Assembly (NCBI GenBank): GCA_937907435.1 | Contig: CALCIA010000291.1 | Span: 1 to 17,254 of the forward strand | DNA length: 17,254 bases | Direction: 5' to 3' | Origin: an uncultured Actinomycetes bacterium | GTDB taxonomy: Bacteria > Actinomycetota > Thermoleophilia > Solirubrobacterales > 70-9 | Shown here: piece after piece, positions 10,995-17,254 of the stretch | Layout: the number at the start of each line of letters is the position of its first letter | How positions within the stretch are numbered: position 1 is the first letter of the stretch | The notes under the pieces: generated by a model | Told to the model about the DNA's origin: nothing | The model's database searches: none | Seen by the model: the letters and a program-made list of their open reading frames with translations, nothing else | Position numbers and translations under genes: made by a program

Positions 10995-13342
10995 GCTGGC
11001 AGCTCGTCAGCTTCCTGATCCTCGCTGCGGTCCTCCTGGCCGGCTTCGGCTGGTACGAGCGCTCGCGGCCGCCCGCGCAGGTCGTCGCCCTCGTCGCCGC
11101 CCTCGCCGCGCTGGCGATCGCCGGGCGGGTCGCCTTCGCCGCCTTCCCCAACGTCAAGCCGACGACCGACATCGTCATCTTCGCCGGCTACGCGCTCGGC
11201 CCGGCGGCGGGCTTCGCGGTCGGCGCCTTCTCGGCGCTGATCTCCAACTTCTGGTTCGGGCAGGGACCGTGGACGCCGTGGCAGATGGCGGCCTGGGGCC
11301 TCTGCGGCATCCTCGGCGCGGCGCTGGCCCTCGGGAGCCGCAACGTGGGACGGCTGACGCTTGCCGCGGCCTGCGGCCTCGCCGCGGTCGGTTATGGCGC
11401 GATCCTCAACTTCTCGCTGATGGCGACCTACGGCGGCGGCCTCTCCTGGGAGCGCTTCTGGCTGCTCGAGGGGCGCGCGGTCCCCTTTGAAGTCGCCCAT
11501 GCACTCGGCAACGTCGTGCTCGCTCTCGCCGCCGGTCCCGCAATGATTCGCATGTTGATTCGATTCCGTGAACGTTTCGAATGGCGGCGGGGGGAGATCG
11601 AGGCGGGGGCGTCGGTCGGCGGCGCGATGCCGTCTCCCGGCCCGTCCGACCTCGTGCCGCCGCGCGGCACCATCGCCACCACCGGTCGCATTGCCGCCGT
11701 CCTCGTCGCCGTCCTCCTGCTCGGCGCCTTCGCCTCGACCCGCGCCGACGCCGCCTCTGACGGTGGCCCCGAGGCCGCGGCCGCCTGGCTCGAACGCGCC
11801 CAGAACGAAGATGGCGGCTGGGGCGAAAAGGCGGGCGCCGAGTCGGGGCAGGAGATGACCGGCTGGGCGATGCTCGGCCTCGAGGCGGCCGGGATCAACC
11901 CGCAGGACGTCACCACCGCGGGCCACTCGCCGGTCGCCTTCCTCCAGGGCGCGATCGCCGAAGTCCAGAGCCCCGGCGACCTCGCCCGCACGATCCTCGC
12001 CCTCGAGGGCGCCGGGATCGAACCGCGGGAATTCGCCGGTCGCAACCTGGTCGCGGCGCTGCTCGCCAAACGGCGCAAGGACGGCTCCTACGAGGGCTGG
12101 CCGAACTCGACCGCCTACGCCGTCCTTGCCCTGCGCGCGGCCGGGATCGCCAACGTCGCCGACTCGGTCGAATGGCTGCGCGGGACGCAGAACGAAGACG
12201 GCGGCTGGGGCGACGTCGCGGGCGCGCCGAGCAACGCCGACGGCACCGGCGCGGTCCTGCAGGTCTTGACGCCGTCGGCGCAGCCGGCGAAGCGGGCGGT
12301 CGGCTACCTCCGGCAGGTACAGCAGAAGGGCGGCGGCTACCGGGTCAGCGGCAACGGCGCGCTCAACACGCAGTCGACCGCCTGGGCGGTCGAGGGGCTG
12401 CTCGCCGCGGGTGCCAACCCGGCCGAGTTCAAGCGCGGCGGCAAGTCGGCGCTCCAATACCTCGAAGCCAACCAGGTGGGCGACGGCCACTACCGCTATT
12501 CGTCGAAGAGCGATCAGACGCCGGTCTGGGTGACCGCGCAGGTGATGGTCGCGACGGCGAAGAAGCACCTGCCGCTCGAAGCCGTGCCGCGAGCGCCGAA
12601 GCCGAAGGTGCCGAAGCCCGCGCCGACGCCGACCCAGGCCCCGGAACCGCTTCCCCTGCCGCTGCCCGAAGAAGGCGGCGTGACGCCGACGCCGACCCCG
12701 ACGCCGCAATTCCCGTCCGAAGTCCCGGGCGTCGGTTCGACGGGCTCGAAGGCCCACCACGGCGGCGGCAAGAACGGGAAGAACGGCGGGACCGGTGGAG
12801 TCGGCACCGCGCCGGGCGTGACGGCACCGACCGAAGTGCCCGGCATCGACGAAGGCGCGCTCCCCGAAGACACCTCCCCGATCGAACCCGCGGGCGGCGA
12901 ATCGCTCTCCACCGGCGCGCCCGCCGGCGAAGCGGAATCGGACTCCGGCTCCGGCGGCTCGGTGCTTGGCTCGATCCTCGCCGGGCTCCTCGTCGGCGGC
13001 ATCCTCTTCGCGATCGGCTTCGGCCCGTACCGGCGCTGGAAGGCGACGCACCCGAAGGGCGGGCCGCCGCCGGGAGGGCCAGGGACGCCAGGCGGCCCGC
13101 CGACGAACGGTGGCCCCGCGGCGCCAGGCGCTCCGGCGCCCGGGAGCCCCACCTACGCCGGCGCTCCGGCGTCGCCCGCCTGGCCGACGGCGCCCGGCGC
13201 TCCGGCACCGCCGCCGAACGCCCCCGCGCCCGCGCAGTCGCCCGACCCCTCGGCCATCAACGCCGCGCCGATCAACGCGCCGCCGCCCGCTGCCCCCTCG
13301 CCATACGCGGCGCAAGGCGCTCCGCCGCCGCCCCCGCGCTGA
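10991..13342 (+). CDS. ECF S-component fused to an extracytoplasmic alpha/alpha toroid
   Basis: A 783-residue fusion. Residues 1-195 are about six membrane helices of an ECF S-component (IVIFAGYALGPAAGFAVGAF, then ISNFWFGQGPWTPWQ); the helix ALVAALAALAIAG has the small-residue pattern used to contact EcfT. Residues 233-254 are a second signal-like helix. Residues 255-530 hold about six helical repeats of prenyltransferase/squalene-cyclase type (QNEDGGWG at 271 and 400; KDGSYEGW; GGGYRVSGNGALNTQSTAWA; GDGHYRYSS). The catalytic DxDDTA of true cyclases is replaced (SNADGTGA), so it is probably a binding toroid, as in the alpha6/alpha6 barrel of transcobalamin. A Pro/Thr/Gly linker (530-655), one more membrane helix (657-678) and a Pro-rich cytoplasmic tail follow. 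Last gene of the riboswitch operon; inferred corrinoid-binding subunit. Confidence 0.88.
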   Translation: MSWQLVSFLILAAVLLAGFGWYERSRPPAQVVALVAALAALAIAGRVAFAAFPNVKPTTDIVIFAGYALGPAAGFAVGAFSALISNFWFGQGPWTPWQMAAWGLCGILGAALALGSRNVGRLTLAAACGLAAVGYGAILNFSLMATYGGGLSWERFWLLEGRAVPFEVAHALGNVVLALAAGPAMIRMLIRFRERFEWRRGEIEAGASVGGAMPSPGPSDLVPPRGTIATTGRIAAVLVAVLLLGAFASTRADAASDGGPEAAAAWLERAQNEDGGWGEKAGAESGQEMTGWAMLGLEAAGINPQDVTTAGHSPVAFLQGAIAEVQSPGDLARTILALEGAGIEPREFAGRNLVAALLAKRRKDGSYEGWPNSTAYAVLALRAAGIANVADSVEWLRGTQNEDGGWGDVAGAPSNADGTGAVLQVLTPSAQPAKRAVGYLRQVQQKGGGYRVSGNGALNTQSTAWAVEGLLAAGANPAEFKRGGKSALQYLEANQVGDGHYRYSSKSDQTPVWVTAQVMVATAKKHLPLEAVPRAPKPKVPKPAPTPTQAPEPLPLPLPEEGGVTPTPTPTPQFPSEVPGVGSTGSKAHHGGGKNGKNGGTGGVGTAPGVTAPTEVPGIDEGALPEDTSPIEPAGGESLSTGAPAGEAESDSGSGGSVLGSILAGLLVGGILFAIGFGPYRRWKATHPKGGPPPGGPGTPGGPPTNGGPAAPGAPAPGSPTYAGAPASPAWPTAPGAPAPPPNAPAPAQSPDPSAINAAPINAPPPAAPSPYAAQGAPPPPPR

Positions 13343-13354
13343 GGCGACCCCCTT

Positions 13355-13397
13355 GCGCTGTTCCTTATTCCGGCATGGCCGAAGTAAGGAACAGCGC
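13355..13397. repeat. Long hairpin after the B12 operon
   Basis: Arms GCGCTGTTCCTTA (13355-13367) and TAAGGAACAGCGC (13385-13397) pair over 13 bp. An inner stem CGGC (13371-13374) with GCCG (13378-13381) closes an ATG loop. It starts 12 bases after the stop of the S-component gene and may end or protect the operon transcript. Layout resembles the GCGCTAT palindromes, but the core differs. Confidence 0.72.
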
Positions 13398-13406
13398 GGC
13401 GGCGAG

Positions 13407-13412
13407 TACCCT
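13407..13412 (+). promoter_or_regulatory. -10 box TACCCT upstream of the glpD leader ORF
   Basis: TACCCT ends 6 nt before an ATG at 13419, the same spacing as the leaderless genes at 4204 and 5084. No -35 match is visible, since that place is occupied by the hairpin. Confidence 0.4.
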
Positions 13413-13418
13413 CGTCCC

Positions 13419-13481
13419 ATGGACTTGGCGCCTGGCAGGGTCAACCGGGTCGATGCGCGCGCGGGGGCGGGGCGATGCTGA
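13419..13481 (+). CDS. Possible 20-residue leader peptide overlapping glpD
   Basis: A short frame, MDLAPGRVNRVDARAGAGRC then TGA. It starts 6 nt after a TACCCT box, and its end overlaps the glpD start in ATGCTGA. Translation of it would bring ribosomes to the glpD ATG. It has no known family and may be only a chance frame; the argument rests on position and overlap. Confidence 0.35.
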   Translation: MDLAPGRVNRVDARAGAGRC

Positions 13482-15193
13482 CCCGTGCCGCGGCGGTCGA
13501 GGCGATCGCCGGCGCCCACTTCGAGGTGGTCGTGATCGGCGGCGGCATCACCGGTGCCGGGGTCGCGCTCGACGCCGCCTCGCGCGGCTACTCGGTCGCC
13601 CTGCTGGAGCGCGACGACTTCGCCGTCGGCACCTCGAGCCGCTCCTCGAAGATGGTCCACGGCGGCCTCCGCTACCTGCAGAACTTCGACCTCGGCCTGG
13701 TGCGCGAGGCGCTGCTCGAGCGTCAGCTCCTGGTCCAGCTCGCGCCGCACCTCGTCTACCCGACCCCCTTCCTGGTCGCCGCGCTGGGCGAGGAGAAGCG
13801 CGACCGCAAGGTCGGCATCGGCCTCAACATGTACGACGTGATGGCGACGACGCGGGTCGGCCGCACGCGCCGCGAGATGCGCTCGTCCCACGCCGAGGGC
13901 GAGGACTTCTACTGGTCCCCGGACCGCCACCGGACGATCGACCACGACGAGGTCCTGGAGCTGGTCCCGGCGCTCGCCTCGCGCGACCCGCACGACGCCT
14001 ACCTCTTCTACGACTGCCAGACCGACGACGTGCGGCTGGTGCTGACCGTGCTCGGCGAGGCCGAACGCTACGGCGCGGTGATGCTGAACGGCGCCGACGT
14101 GGTCGAGGTCACAGGCGGGCAGGGACGCGCGGCCGGGGTCGCCTTCGTCGAGGCCGACTCCGGCGAGCGGATCGAGGTCGCCGCCGACCACGTCGTCAAC
14201 GCGACCGGCGTGTGGGCCGACACGATCCGGCCCGAGGTGGTCGAGGAGGAGGACGTCCCACGGATCGCACCCAGCCGCGGCACCCACCTACTGCTCGACG
14301 CCGCCGATCTGCCGATGGGCAGCGCGGCCTGCATCGTGCCCGCGGGCGAGGGGCGGATGATCTTCGCCCTGCCCTGGTACGGGCGGACGCTGATCGGCAC
14401 CACCGACAACGACTTCGACGGCGACATCCGCCACCCGCGCCCGGCCGAGGCCGAAGTCGAGTACCTGCTCGACGCGGCCAACTCGTTCTTCGGCACCGCG
14501 CTCGGGCCGGGCGACCTGGCCGGCGCCTACGCCGGGGTGCGGCCGCTGATCTCCAGCGGCGACCCGCGCAAGTCGGTCGACATCTCGCGCAAGGAGGAGC
14601 TGTACGAGACGTCGTCGGGAATGCTGACGATCACCGGCGGCAAGCTCACGACTTACCGGCGGATGGCGAAACTGACCGTGGACCGGCTGGTCGAGCGGGA
14701 AGGGCGGGAGGCGCCGTGCCGGACGGCGGAGATCCCGCTCGGGATGGAGGCGCGCCCAGCCGACCTCGAGGCGCCCGACGAGGTGGGGGAGGAGGCGCTC
14801 TCCCAGCTCGCCTTCCGTTACGGCCACGCGGCGCGGCGGGTGCTCGACCTGGCCCGGGAGCGGCCCGAGCTGGCGGCGCCGATCGTCCCCGGCCGTCCCG
14901 ACCTGCTGGCCGAGGTGGTGGTGGCGGCGCGCGCCGAGCAGGCCCGCTCGCTCGCCGACGTGCTGCTGCGGCGCACCCGGCTGGGGATCCTCGCGGCGCC
15001 CGCGCTGCGCGACCCGGAGGCGCGACGGCCGATCGCGGCGGCGCTGGGCGGGGAGCTGGGCTGGTCGGAGGCGCGGATCGAGGCGGAGATCGGCGCCTGG
15101 GAGGACGTCGCGGCGGCCGAAGGGGTCGACCCGGCGCTTGATCTGGGCGCCGGCGCGAAGGCCGCCGCGCCCGCGGCCGAGGCCATCGACTGA
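13475..15193 (+). CDS. glpD: Glycerol-3-phosphate dehydrogenase (FAD)
   Basis: A 572-residue flavoenzyme that oxidises sn-glycerol 3-phosphate to dihydroxyacetone phosphate and passes electrons to the quinone pool at the inner face of the membrane. The N-terminal FAD-binding site is intact: EVVVIGGGITGAGVALDAA (residues 17-35) and the acid at the end of strand 2 (VALLERDDF). Family blocks follow: GTSSRSSKMVHGGLRYLQ (52-69), YPTPFLVA, YYDC-type YDCQTDDVRLV, VVNATGVWAD, SRGTHLLL, GRTLIGTTDNDFDGD, YAGVRPL and TITGGKLTTYRRMA. The last 130 residues are the helical C-terminal domain. Length is normal for actinobacterial GlpD. No glpK or glpF lies alongside, so it seems to stand alone. ATG at 13475 has a G-rich stretch just upstream and fits the family start. 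Confidence 0.95.
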   Translation: MLTRAAAVEAIAGAHFEVVVIGGGITGAGVALDAASRGYSVALLERDDFAVGTSSRSSKMVHGGLRYLQNFDLGLVREALLERQLLVQLAPHLVYPTPFLVAALGEEKRDRKVGIGLNMYDVMATTRVGRTRREMRSSHAEGEDFYWSPDRHRTIDHDEVLELVPALASRDPHDAYLFYDCQTDDVRLVLTVLGEAERYGAVMLNGADVVEVTGGQGRAAGVAFVEADSGERIEVAADHVVNATGVWADTIRPEVVEEEDVPRIAPSRGTHLLLDAADLPMGSAACIVPAGEGRMIFALPWYGRTLIGTTDNDFDGDIRHPRPAEAEVEYLLDAANSFFGTALGPGDLAGAYAGVRPLISSGDPRKSVDISRKEELYETSSGMLTITGGKLTTYRRMAKLTVDRLVEREGREAPCRTAEIPLGMEARPADLEAPDEVGEEALSQLAFRYGHAARRVLDLARERPELAAPIVPGRPDLLAEVVVAARAEQARSLADVLLRRTRLGILAAPALRDPEARRPIAAALGGELGWSEARIEAEIGAWEDVAAAEGVDPALDLGAGAKAAAPAAEAID

Positions 15194-15207
15194 CTTTCAC
15201 TAAAGTC
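15192..15207 (+). promoter_or_regulatory. Small palindrome with -10-like TAAAGT
   Basis: GACTTT (15192-15197), loop CACT, AAAGTC (15202-15207) lies right at the glpD stop. It includes TAAAGT (15201-15206), a TANNNT box ending 9 nt before the ATG at 15216. It may be the promoter of the Rho-like gene or a small operator. Confidence 0.35.
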
Positions 15208-15215
15208 GCCCTCCG

Positions 15216-16073
15216 ATGACCAAGACCGAGCTCGAATCCAAACATCTTGCAGACCTCCACCAGCTCGCCGCCGCGGCCGGCGTCGAGCGCTTCCGGATGC
15301 TCACCCGCGCCGAGCTGATCGAGCGGCTGAGCGACGGCAACGGTGACGGCGACGAGGGCGGCTCCGCGCCGCGGGGCGCCGACGCCGAGGAGGGTCGCGA
15401 GCGGCCGCGCCGCCGCCGCCGCCGCGCCGCGAGCGGGCGCGAGCGCGAGGAGCGCACCGACGTCGAGGAAGAAGAGGAGCAGCCGCCGGCGCGCAGCAGG
15501 CGCGCCGCCGCGCCCTCCCGCGAGGCCGAGGACTCCGATCGCGACGCCGAGGGATCGGACAAGGCCTCAGATGAGGACGGGGAGGGTTCCCGTCCGCGCC
15601 GCCGTCGTCGCCGGCGCCGCTTCGGCCGCCGTCGCGAGGGGGTCACGATCCAGGACCTGCTGCTGCCCGCCGAGTCGGGCCGCCAGGCGGTGCTGCTCGC
15701 CGAGGGCCGCGAGGCAGCCACCGAGCTGCTGCGCGGCGTCGCCGCCGACCTCGCCGAGGCCTCCGACGGCCCCGATCCGGTCGCCCTGCTGATCGATCCG
15801 AGCCCCGAGGAGCTGGCCGACTGGAAGCGCGAGGCGCCGAAGGCCGAGCTCGTCTCCGCCGGCCAGGCCCGCCACGCCAGCGACGCGCTCGCCGCGGCCC
15901 AGCGCCGCGCCGCCGACGGCGAAGACGTGATCCTCCTGGTCGACTCCCTGACCCGCTTCACCGAGTCCTTCGGCGACACCGACGGCGCCAAGGAGCTCTT
16001 CGACGCCGGCCGCGCGAAGGCTGCGTCCGGCAAGGGGTCGCTGACCGTGGTCGTCGCCCTAGAGCGCGGGTAG
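15216..16073 (+). CDS. Rho-like protein with degenerate ATPase core
   Basis: A 285-residue relative of transcription terminator Rho that cannot be a working Rho. Residues 1-40 are a Rho N-terminal helix bundle (TELESKHLADLHQLAAAAGV, LTRAELIERL). Residues 41-140 are a charged linker with acidic runs and two Arg blocks (RPRRRRRR, RPRRRRRRRR), likely nucleic-acid binding. Residues 143-285 align with the first part of the Rho ATPase: GRQAVLLAEGREAATELL replaces the P-loop segment (APPKAGKT in Rho), LLIDPSPEEL replaces LLIDERPEEV (catalytic Glu lost), then DVILLVDSLTRFTESFGD (Walker B) and GSLTVVVALE. The RNA-binding OB fold and the C-terminal half of the motor are missing. There is no sign of a recent frameshift and coding bias is normal, so it looks like a maintained pseudo-ATPase. 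A role in RNA binding or Rho modulation is speculation. Confidence 0.85.
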   Translation: MTKTELESKHLADLHQLAAAAGVERFRMLTRAELIERLSDGNGDGDEGGSAPRGADAEEGRERPRRRRRRAASGREREERTDVEEEEEQPPARSRRAAAPSREAEDSDRDAEGSDKASDEDGEGSRPRRRRRRRRFGRRREGVTIQDLLLPAESGRQAVLLAEGREAATELLRGVAADLAEASDGPDPVALLIDPSPEELADWKREAPKAELVSAGQARHASDALAAAQRRAADGEDVILLVDSLTRFTESFGDTDGAKELFDAGRAKAASGKGSLTVVVALERG

Positions 16074-16096
16074 TTCGACCGGTCAGAACTCTCCGC

Positions 16097-16131
16097 GGTT
16101 GGAAACCGGCGCTATACGCGGATTTCCAACC
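16097..16131. repeat. Palindromic repeat, copy D, with changed arms
   Basis: The core GCGCTATACGCGGATTTC matches copy B apart from one base, but the outer arms are GGTTGGAAA (16097-16105) and TTTCCAACC (16123-16131) instead of GAGTTCGCA and its complement. Both arms changed together and still pair over 9 bp. The copy lies between the stops of two convergent genes. Confidence 0.78.
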
Positions 16132-16146
16132 ACGGCAGGGCGGCGC

Positions 16147-16614
16147 TTACCTGCGGTAGGCGATGCGGCGCCACGACGGCTCCTTGGAGAGCTCGATGAG
16201 CTCGGAGCTGCGGTCGGGCTGGACGTAGCCGAAGGTCTGGCTGCGCTCGTCGAAGACGACGTCGAGCTCGCCCTCCTTGACCCGCTGGTCGAGCCAGGCG
16301 CCGCGGAAGACGAGGCGGCGGATCCAGTGGACGAGGCTGCGGTTGGAGGGGCCGACCAGGTCCTCCCAGTTCTCGTTGATGTGTTCGCCGAGGGGGGAGC
16401 TCGGCTCGGCGATCTCGCCGCTGACCGCGAGGTCGAGGAGGTCGTCGAGCTCCTCGGGGGTCAGCCCCTGGTGGACGAAGGCCAGCTTCACCGCCGCCTG
16501 CTCGACCCGCTGCGCGAAGTCCTCCTCGTTGAACGCGAAGCGGAGCTCTCCGTACTCCAACACGTAGTCGGAGCCAGACTCGTAATTCCCTCTGCGGGTC
16601 GTTTTCTTTTCCAT
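16147..16614 (-). CDS. Hypothetical protein
   Basis: A 155-residue soluble protein that I do not recognise. It has a basic N-terminus (MEKKTTRRG), many acidic residues, and conserved-looking aromatic pairs (YVLEYGELRFAF, HINENWEDLVG, VHWIRRLVFRGAWLDQRV, TFGYVQPD). The first third (EEDFAQRVEQAAVKLAFVHQGLTPEELDDLLDLA) looks helical. No signal peptide, membrane helix or metal site is apparent. Codon use is like that of its neighbours, and it is divergent from the DUF192 gene across about 200 bases. The ATG at 16614 has no Shine-Dalgarno. Coding status is supported by length, composition and absence of any better frame. Confidence 0.7.
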   Translation of the reverse strand: MEKKTTRRGNYESGSDYVLEYGELRFAFNEEDFAQRVEQAAVKLAFVHQGLTPEELDDLLDLAVSGEIAEPSSPLGEHINENWEDLVGPSNRSLVHWIRRLVFRGAWLDQRVKEGELDVVFDERSQTFGYVQPDRSSELIELSKEPSWRRIAYRR

Positions 16615-16812
16615 GTGAGTTGAAGCCGATGCCGTGACAAAGCCCGTGTCGCGGCGGGGTGCATCTTGCCGATCATCCTAGTTCCGTGCCTCGCCGGGCA
16701 CACCCCTGAACGCGGGGTTGCAGTGAGAAGGGATTTTGGCGATGAAGTCGTGCCAAAAAAGCCGAATTCCGTCGGGGGGAGAGATTTGGGCGGCCCAGAC
16801 CTTGGGTCGGCG
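16615..16812. other. Divergent gap between hypothetical and DUF192 genes
   Basis: This 198-base gap is less GC-rich than its surroundings and probably holds promoters for both genes, but I see no convincing -35/-10 pair. Small stems occur: GTGCC (16684-16688) with GGCAC, and CCCC (about 16703) with GGGG. A purine-rich GGGGGGAG (16774-16781) lies 4 nt before an in-frame TTG (16786) that could be the DUF192 start. Confidence 0.4.
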
Positions 16813-17109
16813 ATGGCTCCGTCGCGCTTCGAGAACCTGCCCCGCCGCACCGTCGGCGGCCACGAGGTGCCGGTCGCGACCGGCTTCCGCGCCCGTGCCC
16901 TGGGACTGTCCCTGCTCGACCGCGAGGACGCCGGCCCGGGCCTCCTGATCCCCCGCTGCGCCGCGGTCCACACCTTCGGCATGCGATTTGCCCTCGACGT
17001 CCACTTCCTCGACGCGGACGGGATCGTCCTGAGCACCCGCCCCGCCGTCCCGCCACGTCGATTCGTCTCCCACCGCGGCGCCGCGGCCGTGCTGGAGATC
17101 CCTGTGTAG
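16813..17109 (+). CDS. DUF192 family protein
   Basis: A 98-residue member of DUF192, a small beta-barrel family of unknown biochemical function. Family hallmarks are present in order: VPVATGFRARALGLSLLDRE near the start, GLLIPRCAAVHTFGMRFALD in the middle (the usual block is 'C-x-x-x-H-T-x-x-M-x-F-x-I-D'), VHFLDADGIVL, and the end AAAVLEIPV. Many relatives are secreted, but I see no signal peptide here. ATG at 16813 gives a compact protein that fits the family; TTG at 16786, with a strong Shine-Dalgarno, would add 9 residues and is a real alternative. Confidence 0.87.
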   Translation: MAPSRFENLPRRTVGGHEVPVATGFRARALGLSLLDREDAGPGLLIPRCAAVHTFGMRFALDVHFLDADGIVLSTRPAVPPRRFVSHRGAAAVLEIPV

Positions 17110-17133
17110 GGAGGGACGGGGGCCGCGGGCCGG

Positions 17134-17210
17134 CGCCCGGAAGGGGCGGGGCCCCGCAAGCTGCCGCCCGGGAAGGGATGGGAGGCCCGCAAGCTGTCGC
17201 CGGATAACGG
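17134..17210. repeat. Imperfect tandem repeat, period about 31-33 bp
   Basis: Unit 1 spans 17134-17164, unit 2 17165-17197, and a partial third starts at 17198. CCCGCAAGCTGCCGCC (17153-17168) recurs as CCCGCAAGCTGTCGCC (17186-17201) with one change, and CGCCCGG-AAGGG also recurs. It follows the DUF192 stop and is not obviously coding. Confidence 0.6.
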
Positions 17211-17222
17211 ACCCGCCCCTCT

Positions 17223-17254
17223 CGCCACGGCCCGGGCAGGCTGTGGCCGTGGCG
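17223..17254. repeat. Inverted repeat at right edge
   Basis: CGCCACGGCC (17223-17232) and GGCCGTGGCG (17245-17254) pair over 10 bp with a 12-nt loop. The right arm reaches the window end, so the stem may be longer. Confidence 0.6.

Noticed and set aside
10991..13342. Terpene cyclase / hopanoid synthesis enzyme
   Set aside because: The repeats fit the fold, but the DxDDTA catalytic motif is absent and the operon encodes a B12-regulated importer.
9587..14287. 1566-codon open frame on the minus strand
   Set aside because: It runs antisense through four well-supported plus-strand genes and is Arg/Ala/Pro/Gly-rich with no domain. Long antisense frames are expected in DNA this rich in GC.
12172..15141. 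989-codon plus-strand frame overlapping the toroid and glpD
   Set aside because: It is the +1 shadow of two recognisable genes; its translation is Arg-rich and without motifs.
15216..16073. Functional transcription terminator Rho
   Set aside because: P-loop, catalytic Glu, OB fold and the C-terminal half of the motor are missing.
16615..16812. tRNA or small structured RNA gene
   Set aside because: Small stems occur, but there is no T-loop GTTCGA motif, no anticodon arm and no cloverleaf.

Overview
The window is very GC-rich, densely packed bacterial DNA. GTG and TTG starts are common, several genes look leaderless (a TANNNT -10 box ending 6-7 nt before the start codon), and many gene ends carry palindromic hairpins. 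The surface protein at 5643-6290 has an N-terminal anchor, then GNRI/GSQI motifs, then an Ala/His/Asp/Thr-rich 'AAHANSADSARHAQ' stretch. That style is typical of Thermoleophilia (Solirubrobacterales and relatives, phylum Actinomycetota), which is my best guess at the source. This is inference; there is no rRNA or marker gene to prove it.

Layout. 1-394: no convincing gene, several hairpins. 395-2667: two ArsR-type winged-helix regulators on the minus strand, one with a small winged-helix-like partner, flanking a plus-strand membrane-anchored USP-like protein. 2945-5452: a YbdK-type carboxylate-amine ligase, a GNAT acetyltransferase, a YbjQ/UPF0145 protein and a TPR protein, punctuated by copies of a palindromic repeat. 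5643-6290 (minus): the surface protein, sharing a back-to-back promoter with the next locus.

The core of the window is 6356-13342: a promoter, a cobalamin riboswitch, a possible Shine-Dalgarno-sequestering hairpin, and five genes whose ends all overlap (1, 4, 8 and 4 nt). They encode (1) a secreted DUF4430 (transcobalamin C-terminal-like) protein, (2) a DUF4430 lipoprotein, (3) EcfT, (4) a fused double ATPase EcfA-EcfA', and (5) an ECF S-component fused to an extracytoplasmic alpha/alpha-toroid of prenyltransferase/squalene-cyclase type. Animal B12 carriers (transcobalamin, intrinsic factor) are an alpha6/alpha6 barrel plus a DUF4430-like beta domain. This operon appears to carry both halves on separate polypeptides, with an ECF importer under B12 control. 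I infer a cobalamin/corrinoid capture-and-import system, a bacterial 'split transcobalamin' docked on an ECF transporter.

13355-17254: a hairpin and possible leader peptide before glpD (glycerol-3-phosphate dehydrogenase); a Rho-like protein that has lost its P-loop and catalytic Glu and ends early; an unrecognised minus-strand gene; a DUF192 protein; and GC-rich repeats at the right edge. No tRNA, rRNA, CRISPR array, transposase or prophage gene was seen.
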